Below are positions 32,655 through 43,467 of a stretch of 64,000 nucleotides of DNA, piece after piece. The translations under genes were made by a program, and so were the position numbers. The notes below the pieces were generated by a model. It did no database searches and had not been told where the DNA came from. It saw only the letters and a list, made by a program, of their open reading frames with translations. Every line of letters starts with the position of its first letter. Position 1 is the first letter of the stretch. The DNA comes from Mixophyes australis (Eukaryota; Chordata; Amphibia; Anura; Limnodynastidae). Where the stretch lies: assembly GCA_036250195.1 (NCBI GenBank), contig JAVHZZ010000005.1, positions 133,105,147 to 133,169,146 on the forward strand. The letters run 5' to 3'.

Positions 32655-35060
32655 CAGCAAGCCTAGAGAATGTGAAAGAGGTTCGTCTAGGCTTGCAAAT
32701 AATATCTTCCAAAAATGCACTCCTGGTTCCTGTGGTTATCTCCTTTGATGCACAATCTGCCCCTGTCTCTGCCTTCCTGGACAGTGGCGCCGCTGGAAAC
32801 TTTCTGGATCTGGACGTTGCCCATTTCTTGGGAATACCTATCGTTAAGCTTGAATCGCCCATCACTGTCTGTGGTCTGGATGGAGGTCCTCTACCTGCAG
32901 GAAACGGTGTTCACGGACACCACTATTACAACTCACCATGGGGGCGCTACATTCTGAAGCCTTGTCCTTCTATCTTATAAGGTGCTCTTCCGTTCCGGTG
33001 ATCCTGGGATATCCATGGCTACAGCTACAACAATCCGGTCATTGATTGGAACAAGGGAGACATCATTCACTGGAGTCCGTCTTGTTCTTAATCCTGTCTT
33101 TCTGTGCCTGTTCGTCTGCTCCAGGTCTCTTTTGGATCAGCTGCCTATATCCTACCATGAGTTTCAAGATGTATTCTTTAAAAAGGCAGCTGACACGTTA
33201 CCTGCTCATAGTGACTACGATTGTGCAATCAACCTAGTTCCTGACTATAAACTCACTAAGGGGAGATTGCACTCCCTCTCGATTCCAGCGCAGGCCATGG
33301 AGAAGTACATTAAGGAGAATCTGAAAAAGGGGTTTATTAGGCCTTCTAAATCCCCGGTAGGAGCCGGGTTCTTCTTTGTGTCTAAGTAGGACGCTCTCAT
33401 CGACCCTGTATTGACTTCTGTGGGTTAAATAAGATCACCATCAGGAATACCTACCCACATCCACTCATATGAGTCTTTTTTGATCAACTCAGAAGCGCCT
33501 CCGTATTCACCAAGATTGATCTACGAGGAGCGTACAACCTTATACGCATCAAGGATGGGGATGAATGGAAGACCGCATTCAATATCCATTCAGGCCACTA
33601 TGAGTACCTGGTCATGCCTTTTGGTTTATGCAATGCACCAGCTGTATTCCAGGATCTAATTAACGATGTTCTACGAGAGTTCTTGGGGCGCTTTGTCGAA
33701 GTATACCTGGATGACATCCTGATATATTCTTCATCCATGGACTAGCACCATCTCCATGTGAAACAAGTCCTTTCTAAACTTCGGCCACATAAACTCTTTG
33801 CCAAGCTAGAAAAGTGCAAATTTGAGGTCCAAAAAGTCTCATTTCTAGGATATATTATCTCCCCGGATGGTTTCTTCATGGATCCCAGCAAGGTCCAAGC
33901 AGTCTTAGATTGGGTACGTCCAACTAATCTGAAGGCCATACAAAGATTATTAGGCTTTGCGAATTATTACCGCAGATTTAATCATTCCTTCTCCAACATG
34001 GTAGCTCCTCTTACTGCCCTAACCCATAAAGGGGCTGATGCCGCTAATTGGACCTCTGATGCTATTGCCTCTTTTGAGTCCCTGCCTTTGCCTCCGCTCC
34101 AGTCTTAAGACATCCCAATCCTGAATTGCCGTTTGTCGTCGAGGTGGATGCCTCTGATAGAGGTGCTGCTGCTGTCCTGTCCCAGAAGGATCCTTGGGAT
34201 CTTAAACTGCACCCGTGTGCTTATTTCTCACAAAAATTCTCTGCTGCTGAGAGAAATTATGATGTGGGTAATCGAGAACTCTTAGCTATTAAATGGGCGT
34301 TTGAAGAATGGTGACACTGGCTGGAGGGTGCTGTTCATGTCATCTCTGCTCACAGACCACAAAAATGTGTTGTTTATTGAATCGGCCAAGCGTCTAAATT
34401 CCAGACAGGCACGCTGGGCCTTGTTCTTTACCTGCTTCAAGTTTATCATTTTGTACAGACCAGGTTCAAAGAATGTTAAAGCAGATGCACTCTCCCGCAG
34501 CTTTGTGTCCTCTCATGCTCCTTCCGCTATGCCGCTCCCTAATGTGCCCTCATCCTCTATTCATTCGGGATTGACCCAGTATTTTGGTACTGTTTTCCAA
34601 AATCTCCAAAGAATCGCTCCTCCTGAGATTCCGTCGGGTAAATTGTTTGTACCGGTCCACCTCAGGAAGGCTGTACTGTCTGAGGCTCAAGACAACAAGG
34701 TTGCTGGACATCCTGGAGTATTCAAGTCCACTGAAATCCTCCTACGCACGGAAAACCATGTCTTACGTCTCCACGGTTTGCCTAAAGATATTGTTTCTGA
34801 TCGTGGCTCTCAGTTCATCGCTCAGTTTTGGAGATCTTTCTGCCACCTCCTTGGCATCAACGTCAGTCTGTCCTCTGCTTATCACCCGCAGTCAAATGGA
34901 CAAACAGAAAGAGTCAACCAGTCATTAGAACAATTTCTCCGATTCTAGATTTCCAAATTTCATAACAATTGGTCATCTTAACTCCTGTGTGCCGACTTCG
35001 CCTACAATAACTCTTGCCACTTTTCCATCTCCTTTCTTTTGCAACTACGGCCTTCAATCC

Positions 35061-35725
35061 TGTCAGGCCGATGGCTCATATAGGACTACAGAGAGCAGGA
35101 CACTAACCGATATTAGCATTACTGAACCAGCAGGTGCAGAGTCTAACGTACCCCTGGTATTCGCCAGGGACCCCCGCAAGGAGGTTTGGACTTCGCTGCA
35201 CAGGGTACGCAGGTTGCGGTCCTACTATCCAGTTACCGGTGTAGCGCAGAAGAGTCAGACGGTCCGGGTCGAGACAATCGGGAATGCAAGGTACCAGGGA
35301 GAATCCAGAGGAATAGTCACCAAGCCGAGGTCGCGGGAGCAATATGGGTCAAACAGATGAAGGAATGGTCGCCAAGCCGGGTCACAACAGCAGAGCAAAC
35401 AACTGGAATCACCAACAGGAAACTAGGAGCAGGAGAACCAGGAACACTAGGTAGAAACCTGTTACTCTGGCACCCTAATGGTGCCAGAGCCAGGTTTAAA
35501 TAGAGGCAGGGAGCAGCTGATAGGAAGAACCAGGGGGCAGAAGCACAGGAAAAGAATAGCATCCCATTGCTAGGCAACGGGACGGCGGTAGGGCGCATGC
35601 GCCCGACAAAGGAGCTGGCCAGAAGCCTCCGCGCATCTGTTGCCTAGCAACAGAGCGCTATGGCGCGGGGGGGGGCAGGCGTCCGTCCCCAACTGACAGG
35701 GAATCAGCGGGGACGGCGCGTGACA
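35061..35725 (-). repeat. solo LTR inside gypsy B integrase
   Basis: Runs TGTCAGGCC...GCGTGACA, 665 bp, with direct repeats AATCC (35056-35060 and 35726-35730). It interrupts the integrase gene after a CNYGLQS stretch. It shares cgcaggttgcggtcc and the tctggcac...gtgccaga palindrome with the LTR at 40137 and resembles the gypsy A LTR. Confidence 0.9.
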
Positions 35726-36655
35726 AATCCAAGGTCTAACTCTCTTGCTTCAATCAACCCTTCTGGTTCTCCTGGGTACGCCAACCAGCCTCCTTTCTCA
35801 GAACTATCTGGAAAAAAGTCCATGCCGCCCTGCTCCATGCCTCTGCTTGGTCAAAATTTTTGGAAGATCGTGATCGCAGTAACTGTTCTCTTAAGGTGGG
35901 AGACAAAGTTTGGCTGTCCACCCGGAATATTAGGCTCAAACAACTCTGCAAGAAATTGGAACCTAGGTTCATTGGACGTTTTTTCTATTATTAAAAAAGT
36001 TAATCCTGTTGCCTTCAGGCTGAAGATTCCTTCTTCTTTGAAAATGCCTAATACGTTTCACTGTTCCCTCATGAAACCTGTTGTCTTGTCCTCCAAGTTT
36101 GAGACTCCGGAAAAACCCAAACCTCGACCAGTTAACTTGCATGGTTCCCATGAATTTATTGTAGAGAAAATTCTCGACTCCATGAGGGTTCAGGGACAAA
36201 CCCATTTTCTGGTACATTGGCAGGGCTACGGCCGAGAAGAATGTTCTTGGGTCCCACAGAAACGCTTACACGCCAACAAACACCTCAAAAATTCTATAAA
36301 TGGTTCCCTGGAAAACCTGGATGTCAGGGTTCCTTGACCCCCTCCTCAAGGAGGGGGGGGTAATGTTACGAGCCGCGGCGGTGCTCAGCAGCAGCGAATC
36401 TCTCTCCTGCATCCCCGCCATCGCTATGACAACCGGGACGTCACTTAGGGTCTCGTTGCAGTACATAGTGCCGCGTCCCGGCATTAGGTGCAGCCAGGCG
36501 CGCACACTAATCACAAGTGAAAATCATTATGACAGCCTCTAGAGCTGATTACATCCCTGCCCCCATTGGCCAGTGTCTGTTTGTGTCTGTTCAAAAGGCA
36601 GGGAGGGCTTAGCCTTCTGCAGTGTTTGACTCTGTCTGCAGTGTTTGACAGTGAT

Positions 36656-39360
36656 ATGGCTGGTGAGGGGTTAACCAGTCAGCCTGTGTGTAATGAAGGT
36701 TATCCCCACTATACTCCCTCTGCATCGTGTCCTATGTCGGCTATGGAAATTCCCCGGGCACCTGAGTCAGCCCCCATGGCAGGGGTGTCAGCCATTGCAG
36801 ATGTTAACACCAAATTGGCTACTCACCATGAAGGGGTTACTGCAAAAGTTGAATTGCCAGATTCTGGACAAAGTTAAGCTGAGAAAGTGTCCTTGCTGAA
36901 GCTGATTCGTCAACTAGAGTCAGAGGTTGTCAAGTTGCGCAGACAGATTGGTGTGAAAAGGAAAAAAAAGAATTGTGCTTACAGTTCGGACCGGGCAGTA
37001 TACAACCGCAAATTAGTGGTTATGGAAGCTGCATTGTCAGAGAAGATCTACAGAATGAACTTTCTAAGGGGTCAGCATGATCACGAGAGTAAAAAGAACA
37101 TTTTTCACCTCTCTGAGAACTCTGGGCAGTAACCCCCAAATGAGCATGTTCAGCCTGATGATAACGTGCCATTGAACCCCTTGTATAACACCATTAGAGC
37201 CGTGGAGGGGGTGGGGATCGCGGGCTCAGCGGCAGTCAGTGCGGCTGGGCTGGCGTCCTCTTCTCTGTCCTCGATTGCAGTGATGCAGCCGGCGGTTCAG
37301 TGGTGTCCTGGAGGTGGAAGCTGAGTCATCAGCAAGTGCGGCACTTCTGGTTGTTTCGAAGAGAGAGAGCAAGCGGGCTCAGTTGCATACTCCAGTGCAG
37401 GAGACTAAAGCTGATGGCAGTGTGAGTCGGTGCTGGTAACCTAGCAACTGTGGACTGTGACTCTAAGTTAAATAATGATCTGCCGGTTTCTTTTGCTTCT
37501 GTTAATGCTGCTTCTAATGCTGAGCCTAATTTTGACAAAAATTATTTATTCCCAATACAGACTAAGGTAATTGAAACAGTGTTTGGTCCATTAAAAATAG
37601 CGGAGGGTACCAAGGCTGCCTTTAAAGTAATAGAGGCTGCTGCCAGTGTAATGCCAAATATGGTCACACTGTCAGAAAGTGCTGATAGCTCAGTGAGTAT
37701 GGGAGGTGCTGCAAGGCAAAGCTCTCTTTCAAGATGTAAAGCTAAAGATTCATGTGTGGTTCAGGCTTCTGCTCTTAGGGGTTAATAGTTCAAAGCATAT
37801 GACAGGCAATAGCGTGGGGCAGAATGGCATTTATTCTAGTGTTGTTTCTCTAAATGAAAATCAGGTTCACACTACATCCACTGTAGTAGTGGGAGATGCA
37901 GAGAGATAGGGCTAATACGTCTCATTCCCAATCTCAGCCACAGCTCCAACCGCAGACAACAGGGCAGCCTTTTAAACTGAGAAATGTTGTGCAATTAAAG
38001 TACATAGGGAAAGAGTCCTTTCCAAACCATACAGACTTTATAAGCTTGTTACTTTCCCATTTTGGCTTCAATGCATCTGATCTCATGTATTCATTCCATA
38101 AGCTCCCCGGAATATAATGTGAGTTTTATGTCTTACTGGGGGCTTCATATGTTTTTGGCAAATAAAATACCAACCCGTGGTCAAGCTATAGGGCCGTTCC
38201 CATAACTTGGCAGGAAACAATTAAGATTACAATGTTTGTCCGGAACGAATCTATCCCTGTAACAGATCTAAGGGTACATGTATCAAGGTCCGATTTTGCA
38301 AATCCAACGATTTTCTCGGGAGAGTGGAAACTCGCAGATGTATGAAGCTGAGATTTCATGTAAAATCGAGTTGTGCTTTTGTCAAAATCGCTATTTGCAA
38401 ATTCGCTAGAGATCAAACTCCTGACTGTTTGCCAGTGCAGCTATACAAGTCTCAAATGTATGACAGGCAGCTGTATGACAGGCAGTGTAACAGTGATGGG
38501 TTTATACAACACGCTGCTAGAACACAGGAGAGTGGCTAACACGGGAGTGTTTTACATCGCAGCAAATCGCCAGAGATGACCAGCGATTTTGAAGATCAGG
38601 GTCAAAATCGCAGCTTGATACATTTCAGAAAATTTTGACTAAAATCGCGGGTTGTGACCCGCGATTTGCTGCGATTTTAACATGCTGCCAAAATGGGACC
38701 TTGATACATTTACCCCCTAGTGTTCTGGCTCAAAAGATATGCAGACATAGTGACCACATTAGAGAAAGTCCTGGACCCCAGCTGTCATGTCTGGGGTGGC
38801 GGGTGGTCAGCCGTAGTCCATCTGCGATGCTCGGAGGCTGGCCCAGGGCATATTCCATCCTCTGCCTTTATTGGCCGAGATCGCATCCAATGCTTTTACC
38901 CTGGGCAGCCGAGGATGTGCCATCACTGCGGTGACTTCTGTCACCTCAGCATGAATTGCCCTGCTATTAAGTGTGGGAGGTGCGGGGGTCTGGGACATGA
39001 AGCTGGTTCCTGTACAGTCATACGTTGTAATCTTTGTGGTGCAGTGGGCCACCCATTTAGCAGATGTCCCCAGGCATTTCACAACAACCATGAAGTACCA
39101 GATAGTGAACTGGTTCAGCTAGCAGAGCAAATAGAAGTTGAAAGTAGTGCACCAAGGGCCCCTCCCCCATCTACTCCCTCTGTGTCTGGATCAGGTGTGG
39201 TTTCAGCTCAGTTGAACCAGGTAGTAGGGAATACACCAAATGAAGAGCCGTTTAAGATTCAGGGAAAAAAGGGCAAGAGGGCTAGTGGAAGAAAAGAGAA
39301 AAGTGAAGAACTGCTTTGGTTAGCCATTTCTTGTAATTTTCCAGTGAAAACGAATTAGAA
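36656..39360 (+). pseudogene. LINE copy 2 ORF1
   Basis: Begins near MAGEGLTSQPVC at 36656 with an in-frame stop at 36875, then a predicted coiled coil (LLKLIRQLESEVVKLRRQIG). Mid-region pieces (37450-37785, 37896-38117) match copy 1 (VFGPLKIAEGTKAAFKVIE). A MITE splits the conserved core at 38271. After it, FWLKRYADIVTTLEK and DRIQCFYPGQPRMC precede three CCHC knuckles (CHHCGDFCHLSMNC, CGRCGGLGHEAGSC, CNLCGAVGHPFSRC), all intact. Broken in several frames. Confidence 0.78.
38271..38717. mobile_element. 447-bp TA-flanked MITE
   Basis: Inverted termini aagggtacatgtatcaaggtc and the complement of gaccttgatacatttacccc lie between TA dinucleotides (38269-38270, 38718-38719). Removing it rejoins ORF1 (VRNESIPVTDL to FWLKRY). 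It is the same family as the large copy at 55321-56593. The TA duplication suggests a Tc1/mariner-like or related family. Confidence 0.82.
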
Positions 39361-39819
39361 GGGAAGATTGTCAAGGATTATATTGGTAGTCTGTTCTTTA
39401 AGCCAAATGTAGTGAATCATAAGAAAAAAATCAAAATCTCTGATTCCTTGTGAGTCTCAGGTCTCGTAAAAAAAAAAACCAAGGACAAGTGTCCCCAGAA
39501 GCAGTAACCTGGAAAGCTTTTTTTAAATCTTCGCCAGTTCCCAGTATTAGTCCTTTATACATAGAGCTGTGCCCCCCTCTCTTGCCTTCTGTGACTCTAT
39601 CCTCTTTCCTCCTCCCCCCCTCTTAATTCCGTCAGTTCCCAGGATGCAGTAATTTCTTCTAATACAGCTTCCCTTGATCTCTCCCTGGTAGCTCCAGACC
39701 CCAGTCCCCTGGTTCCCATCTGCCCGCCCCCTCTGGTCTTTGATCCTGGGGACCTCCTGGTCCAGGCTCCCTTGGATTCACTAGTTTTAGGTAGGGATCC
39801 CCCCTGGTTATGGGTAAGG
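39361..39819 (+). other. LINE copy 2 ORF1-ORF2 spacer
   Basis: Low-complexity C/T-rich sequence corresponding to the proline-rich C-terminal end of ORF1 in copies 1 and 3. The endonuclease coding region expected next is absent, so a deletion ends near 39820. Confidence 0.5.
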
Positions 39820-40136
39820 CAGTAGCTAAGGCTCAGATGAGAGAGGTGCAATATGACTGATATGCTTCTTTGATTCTGGAGAGGGATTATGGGAAGTACC
39901 ACTCACCCGACCCTTACCAGAGCTGTAAGAACTCGGTAGATATGAAGGAGGTGAGAGGTCTGTATAATGCTGGGGGTGTTCTCAGGGAGGATAGGGAGTT
40001 CATCCTTGGTGTTGTGCAGTTCTTCTACTCTGCTCTTTTATCTGAAAAATCACTAGACAGAGAAAAGATGGACCATTTTCTGAGGGAAACTCCTGACCTT
40101 GGAGATCTGAGCAGTTCGCTTGAGTCTTTGGGTGAT

Positions 40137-40766
40137 TGTCACAACTTGAGTATGTGCTTACTGGTTTTGACACTACTCACCAAAGAGGCGTATGGTCTTA
40201 GCTGCTGGAGACACGCAGGTCGCGGTCCTCAGAGGGAGCAACCAGTGAAGCGGTGAGATGAAAACGGTGTCAGGTAGGCCGGGTCAGAAACGAGAGAATC
40301 AGGATATGCCACAGGGAAGATCCAAGCCAAAGTCAGAAGTAGCCGGGTCCGGTACACAGGAATAACAGCAGAAGAATGGTCAGCAAGCCGGGTTCGGTAT
40401 ACAGGAATATCAGCAGTAGAATGGTCAGCAAGCCGGGTTCGGTACACAGGAATATCAGCAGTAGAATGGTCAGCAAGCCGGGTAATACACAGAGAGCAAG
40501 AGAACACAGGAACACTGGAGTTAGGTGGAACCTATTACTCTGGCACTCTCCTAGTGCCAGAGTGATCCTTAAATAGCGCCTCAATTAGCGGCGGTGGTGA
40601 CGCTGAACAACACCGCCGGATTTACTAGAGAGCGTTCCGTTGCCTAGCAACGGAACGTGGCCGCTGACCCGGAAGTGTACTCTGTTGCCTAGCAACCGAG
40701 CACTCAGAGGTAGTAGCAGGCGTCCGTCCCTGTGCGACGGACACAGCACAGGGACTGCGCCTGACA
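40137..40766 (-). repeat. solo LTR in LINE copy 2 ORF2
   Basis: Runs TGTCACAACTTG...CGCCTGACA, 630 bp, flanked by GTGAT (40132-40136 and 40767-40771). It interrupts the RT just before its SIKKSPGPDG block. It contains a 45-bp minisatellite and the paired stretches ggcactctcctagtgcc. Confidence 0.92.
40339..40485. repeat. 45-bp minisatellite inside the solo LTR
   Basis: About three and a half units of aagccgggttcggtacacag plus aatatcagcagtagaatggtc. Landmarks at 40385, 40430 and 40475. The ggttcggtacacag core also occurs in the gypsy A LTR minisatellite. Confidence 0.9.
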
Positions 40767-43467
40767 GTGATGAGATATCGGTAGATGAGGTCAGAATGGC
40801 GATAGACAGTCTGTCTATTAAGAAATCTCCAGGCCCGGATGGTTTAACCTCGGAGTTCTTTAAAACCTTTGGAGACATTCTGGCCCCATGCCTTGTGTAG
40901 GTCTTTAATGAGAGTCCGGCGAGAGGTTTATTACCTCCCTCCATGAGGGTTTCTGCCCTTATCCTGTTATCCAAGGGGAAGGATCAGTCGCACATTGAGA
41001 ATTGGCGTCCCATCACCCTACTTAATGCCGACAGAAAGATTTTGGCAAAGGTGCTTTTTAACAGACTGATACAGATTTCTGGTCAATTACTTTCTCCCTC
41101 ACAGCATTGTACTGTGAAGGGCTGAACTACCTTCAGTGCTGTCCTGGGGGTCCAGGAGGCCATCGAGCGGTGTCGTGCTGAGAAGTGGGGAAAGTTTCTC
41201 TTCGCCATTGATCAGTCCAAAGCCTTTGACAGGGTAGATCACAAGTACCTTTGGGCTCTACTTCTGTGATATGGTCTTCCAGCTCCTATGGTGAATTGGC
41301 TTTGTACCATTTATAAGCAGGCCGAAAGCTTCTCTCTTGTGAATGGTTCGGTGGGCCCATCCTTTAAGGTTGATTCTGGAGTAAGACAAGGTTGTCCCCG
41401 AGGCCCCTCCTGTATGTGTTTGCAATTGATCCTCTTATATGGAGGATAGAAGGCGGCTCGGTAGGAGGGGTGCTGTTGGGTCCGGAACATCCTTTGAAGG
41501 TAGTGGCCTACGCGGACGATGTCACTGTTGTCTTGTCGAGTCCTGCAGAAGCAATAGAAGAAGCAATTCTGGTCTGCAGTTACTCCAAGGCCAGTGGTTT
41601 GAAAGTAAACCAGGAAAAGAGCAAAGCTTTCTGGATGGGGGAGGAAGGTTGCCAGTTCAACCTTCCAGATAGCTTTCCCCGGGCTAGAGATGAGATCAAA
41701 ATCTTAGGTATCCAATTTGGCCCCGGCAAATACGCCAAGCAAAACTGGGAGTTACGGCTGGAGGAAGCTTCCCGTAAGGTAGAGAGCTGGAAGAGGTGGA
41801 AACTTTCTTTCAGGAAAAGGGTTGAGCTTGTGAAGACTTTTCTGACTTTTCCGGTATTTCTGTACATCAGTTATGTGTGCCTTTTGCCGGAATCTTTATG
41901 GGAAATAAGCTGAACCTGTTCAGGCGGGCTGTGACCTACAGATTGAGGAGGGAGGGTGTTTTGGGGATGATCAACCCAGTGCTGTTCTTTCTTACAACTT
42001 TTTTAAAGTTACATCTTGGTAGTCTCTTTCTTGAGGCTCCCCCTCAATGGGTGGGTGGCTTCAGGGCTTGGGTGCATCCCTTTCTTAATGTCTGGATAGA
42101 GGGAGGTGCGTTTAGGAGCTTTTGGGTTCGTCATGGGTATCTCCCAGCCTATGTGTTCCTGGGATTGAAGATGATAAGCCGCTGGGGCCTGGAGGCAGAG
42201 GAGGTTAGGAGCTCTTCTAGAAGGGAGTTGGAGAAGAGAGTCCTGCGTTCTCACTTCTGGGTTGAGCTGTCACTGAGGGATTGCCCAAGTGATGTAAGCT
42301 CGAGGGGCCTGTCCTTGGTGAACTCCAGACAGGTCCCTTTGAAGTACTGGGATATTGCTTGGCTCTCCTTTCATTGGTGGCTCTATGTGAGAGGGAACCT
42401 GAAATATAGGAGTGCTATTGATCGTGGCTGTCCACGGGAGGAGTGTCCAGGGGATGAGGAAAATATGGACCATTTCTTGATCAGGTGCCCCTCTAATCTA
42501 GAGGCTTACAACAGAGTTTCTAGGACCTTGGGGATCCCTTGCCTTTCGAGGCTGAGTTACCCGGAATGGGTTTACGAAGCATTTGGGGATAGGTGGCGGA
42601 ACTCTGATTTTGGCACACTTTTTCTAGTTAGCTTACTTACTAGGTACTTCACGCGGAAAGTGAGGTGTCAGGTTTCCATCCGGCATAAAGTCCTCCTTTG
42701 TGAAGAGGTGGCAGGTGACATTCTCAGATAGGTGTGGAAATTAAGGGACATGGAGAGACGCTAGATGACCATTGCAAACTGGGTCAGGCTTGGCGAGGCC
42801 TGAAGCTCCCGTGTGGGGGTCAAAGTCTGGCTGGCCTCTCCATCTATGGCTATCTTTTCACTTCCCTTTAGATTTTCAGTTAACAGGTATTTTTCAAATA
42901 TGGCTACATACATCTGGTGTACTTTTTCATGGGGTGATGGGTTTGTACATTCATATGAATATGTTTTTGATGTAGTTTGCTGTGGGTGTTGTATTCTGGT
43001 GATGTTGGTGCTGGCACCCTTTCTATTGTGTGGAATGCTTTTATTCTATTTATGGACTTTTATTGAACTTTTCTGGGCATAGCCCAATTATTTATGTATA
43101 CATTTTATGTTTGGGTGCCACACCTGGTTTAGTGTGTTATGTATTAGGTTGCAAGTTTTAAATAAAAAATATTTCCAGCCTCATTCTGGAGTCAACAGCC
43201 GTGGTGAACAGTTGTGTTGGAGAGAGCCCTGAGTTCCAGAACCTTACCTGTGAGCAAGCCTGGAAAAGTGATTGGTTCCTGGGGAGGAGGTGTATAAGAG
43301 CCCCAGGTTTCCGGGCCTAATCCAGGCCTGCACCCTGTGAAGCCTATGGACAGCTTGGTTGGGAATACAATCAATCCAGCAGTTGATATCGTTTTTCCTG
43401 TGAACCTGGGGGTCTCTCTTGTGATTAATAACAATGGGGTGACTTAGGTAGTCCCTGAGATGCAGCT

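Larger units (their letters stand above)
32301..36337 (+). pseudogene. gag-pol: gypsy B gag-pol remnant
   Basis: Order of pieces: C-terminal gag (SEQIKDSLVQYP, CCHC CLYCGNRGHLLRAC); protease ([14 protein letters not shown]); RT with [16 protein letters not shown] and [10 protein letters not shown] near 33700; RNase H ([18 protein letters not shown]); integrase core ([27 protein letters not shown]) lacking its zinc-binding domain and first aspartate; and a chromodomain tail (FIVEKILDSMRV, FLVHWQGYGREECSWVP) ending near 36330. There are many stops (for example 33388, 33422, 33743) and frameshifts, so it is far more decayed than element C. Its function would have been element replication and chromatin-targeted integration. 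Confidence 0.85.
32251..36650 (+). mobile_element. Sushi-like gypsy element B, internally deleted
   Basis: The 5' LTR start tgttacgagccgccgc (32251) is cut after about 50 bp and joined directly to the middle of gag (about 32301). The 3' LTR begins at 36364 with the same tgttacgagccg after a tract of g residues, and fades near 36650 without a clear end, so no target duplication could be read. Pol matches element C throughout, in opposite orientation. A solo LTR (35061-35725) is nested in the integrase gene. Confidence 0.82.
39820..42731 (+). pseudogene. LINE copy 2 ORF2 (reverse transcriptase, endonuclease deleted)
   Basis: The sequence starts in the linker before RT (ILERDYGKYHSPDP) with no endonuclease. 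After a solo LTR at 40137-40766 the RT runs: SPGPDGLTSEFFKTF, IENWRPITLLN, AIDQSKAFDRVDHKY and VVAYADDVTVVLSS (near 41505) with YADD intact. The C-terminal domain 41877-42731 is a long open frame (284 codons) with a Cys/His cluster, GCPREECPGDEENMDHFLIRC. Stops at 40898, 41122 and 41267 and a frameshift near 41400 break it. Confidence 0.83.
31939..43180 (+). mobile_element. Tx1-clade LINE copy 2 (interrupted)
   Basis: This is the middle of three head-to-tail copies. The leader (gcctgggataagcccagg, gagatggaggatcctggg) matches that of copy 1 at 15400. The 3' end is aaataaaaaatatttcca plus gcc at 43180. It is interrupted by gypsy B (32251-about 36650), a MITE (38271-38717) and a solo LTR (40137-40766). 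The endonuclease part of ORF2 is missing. Confidence 0.8.

Noticed and set aside
36364..36660. A clean 3' end and target duplication for gypsy B
   Set aside because: No CCAGC repeat matching the left flank, nor a CCTAACA-like LTR end, could be found, so the boundary is left approximate.
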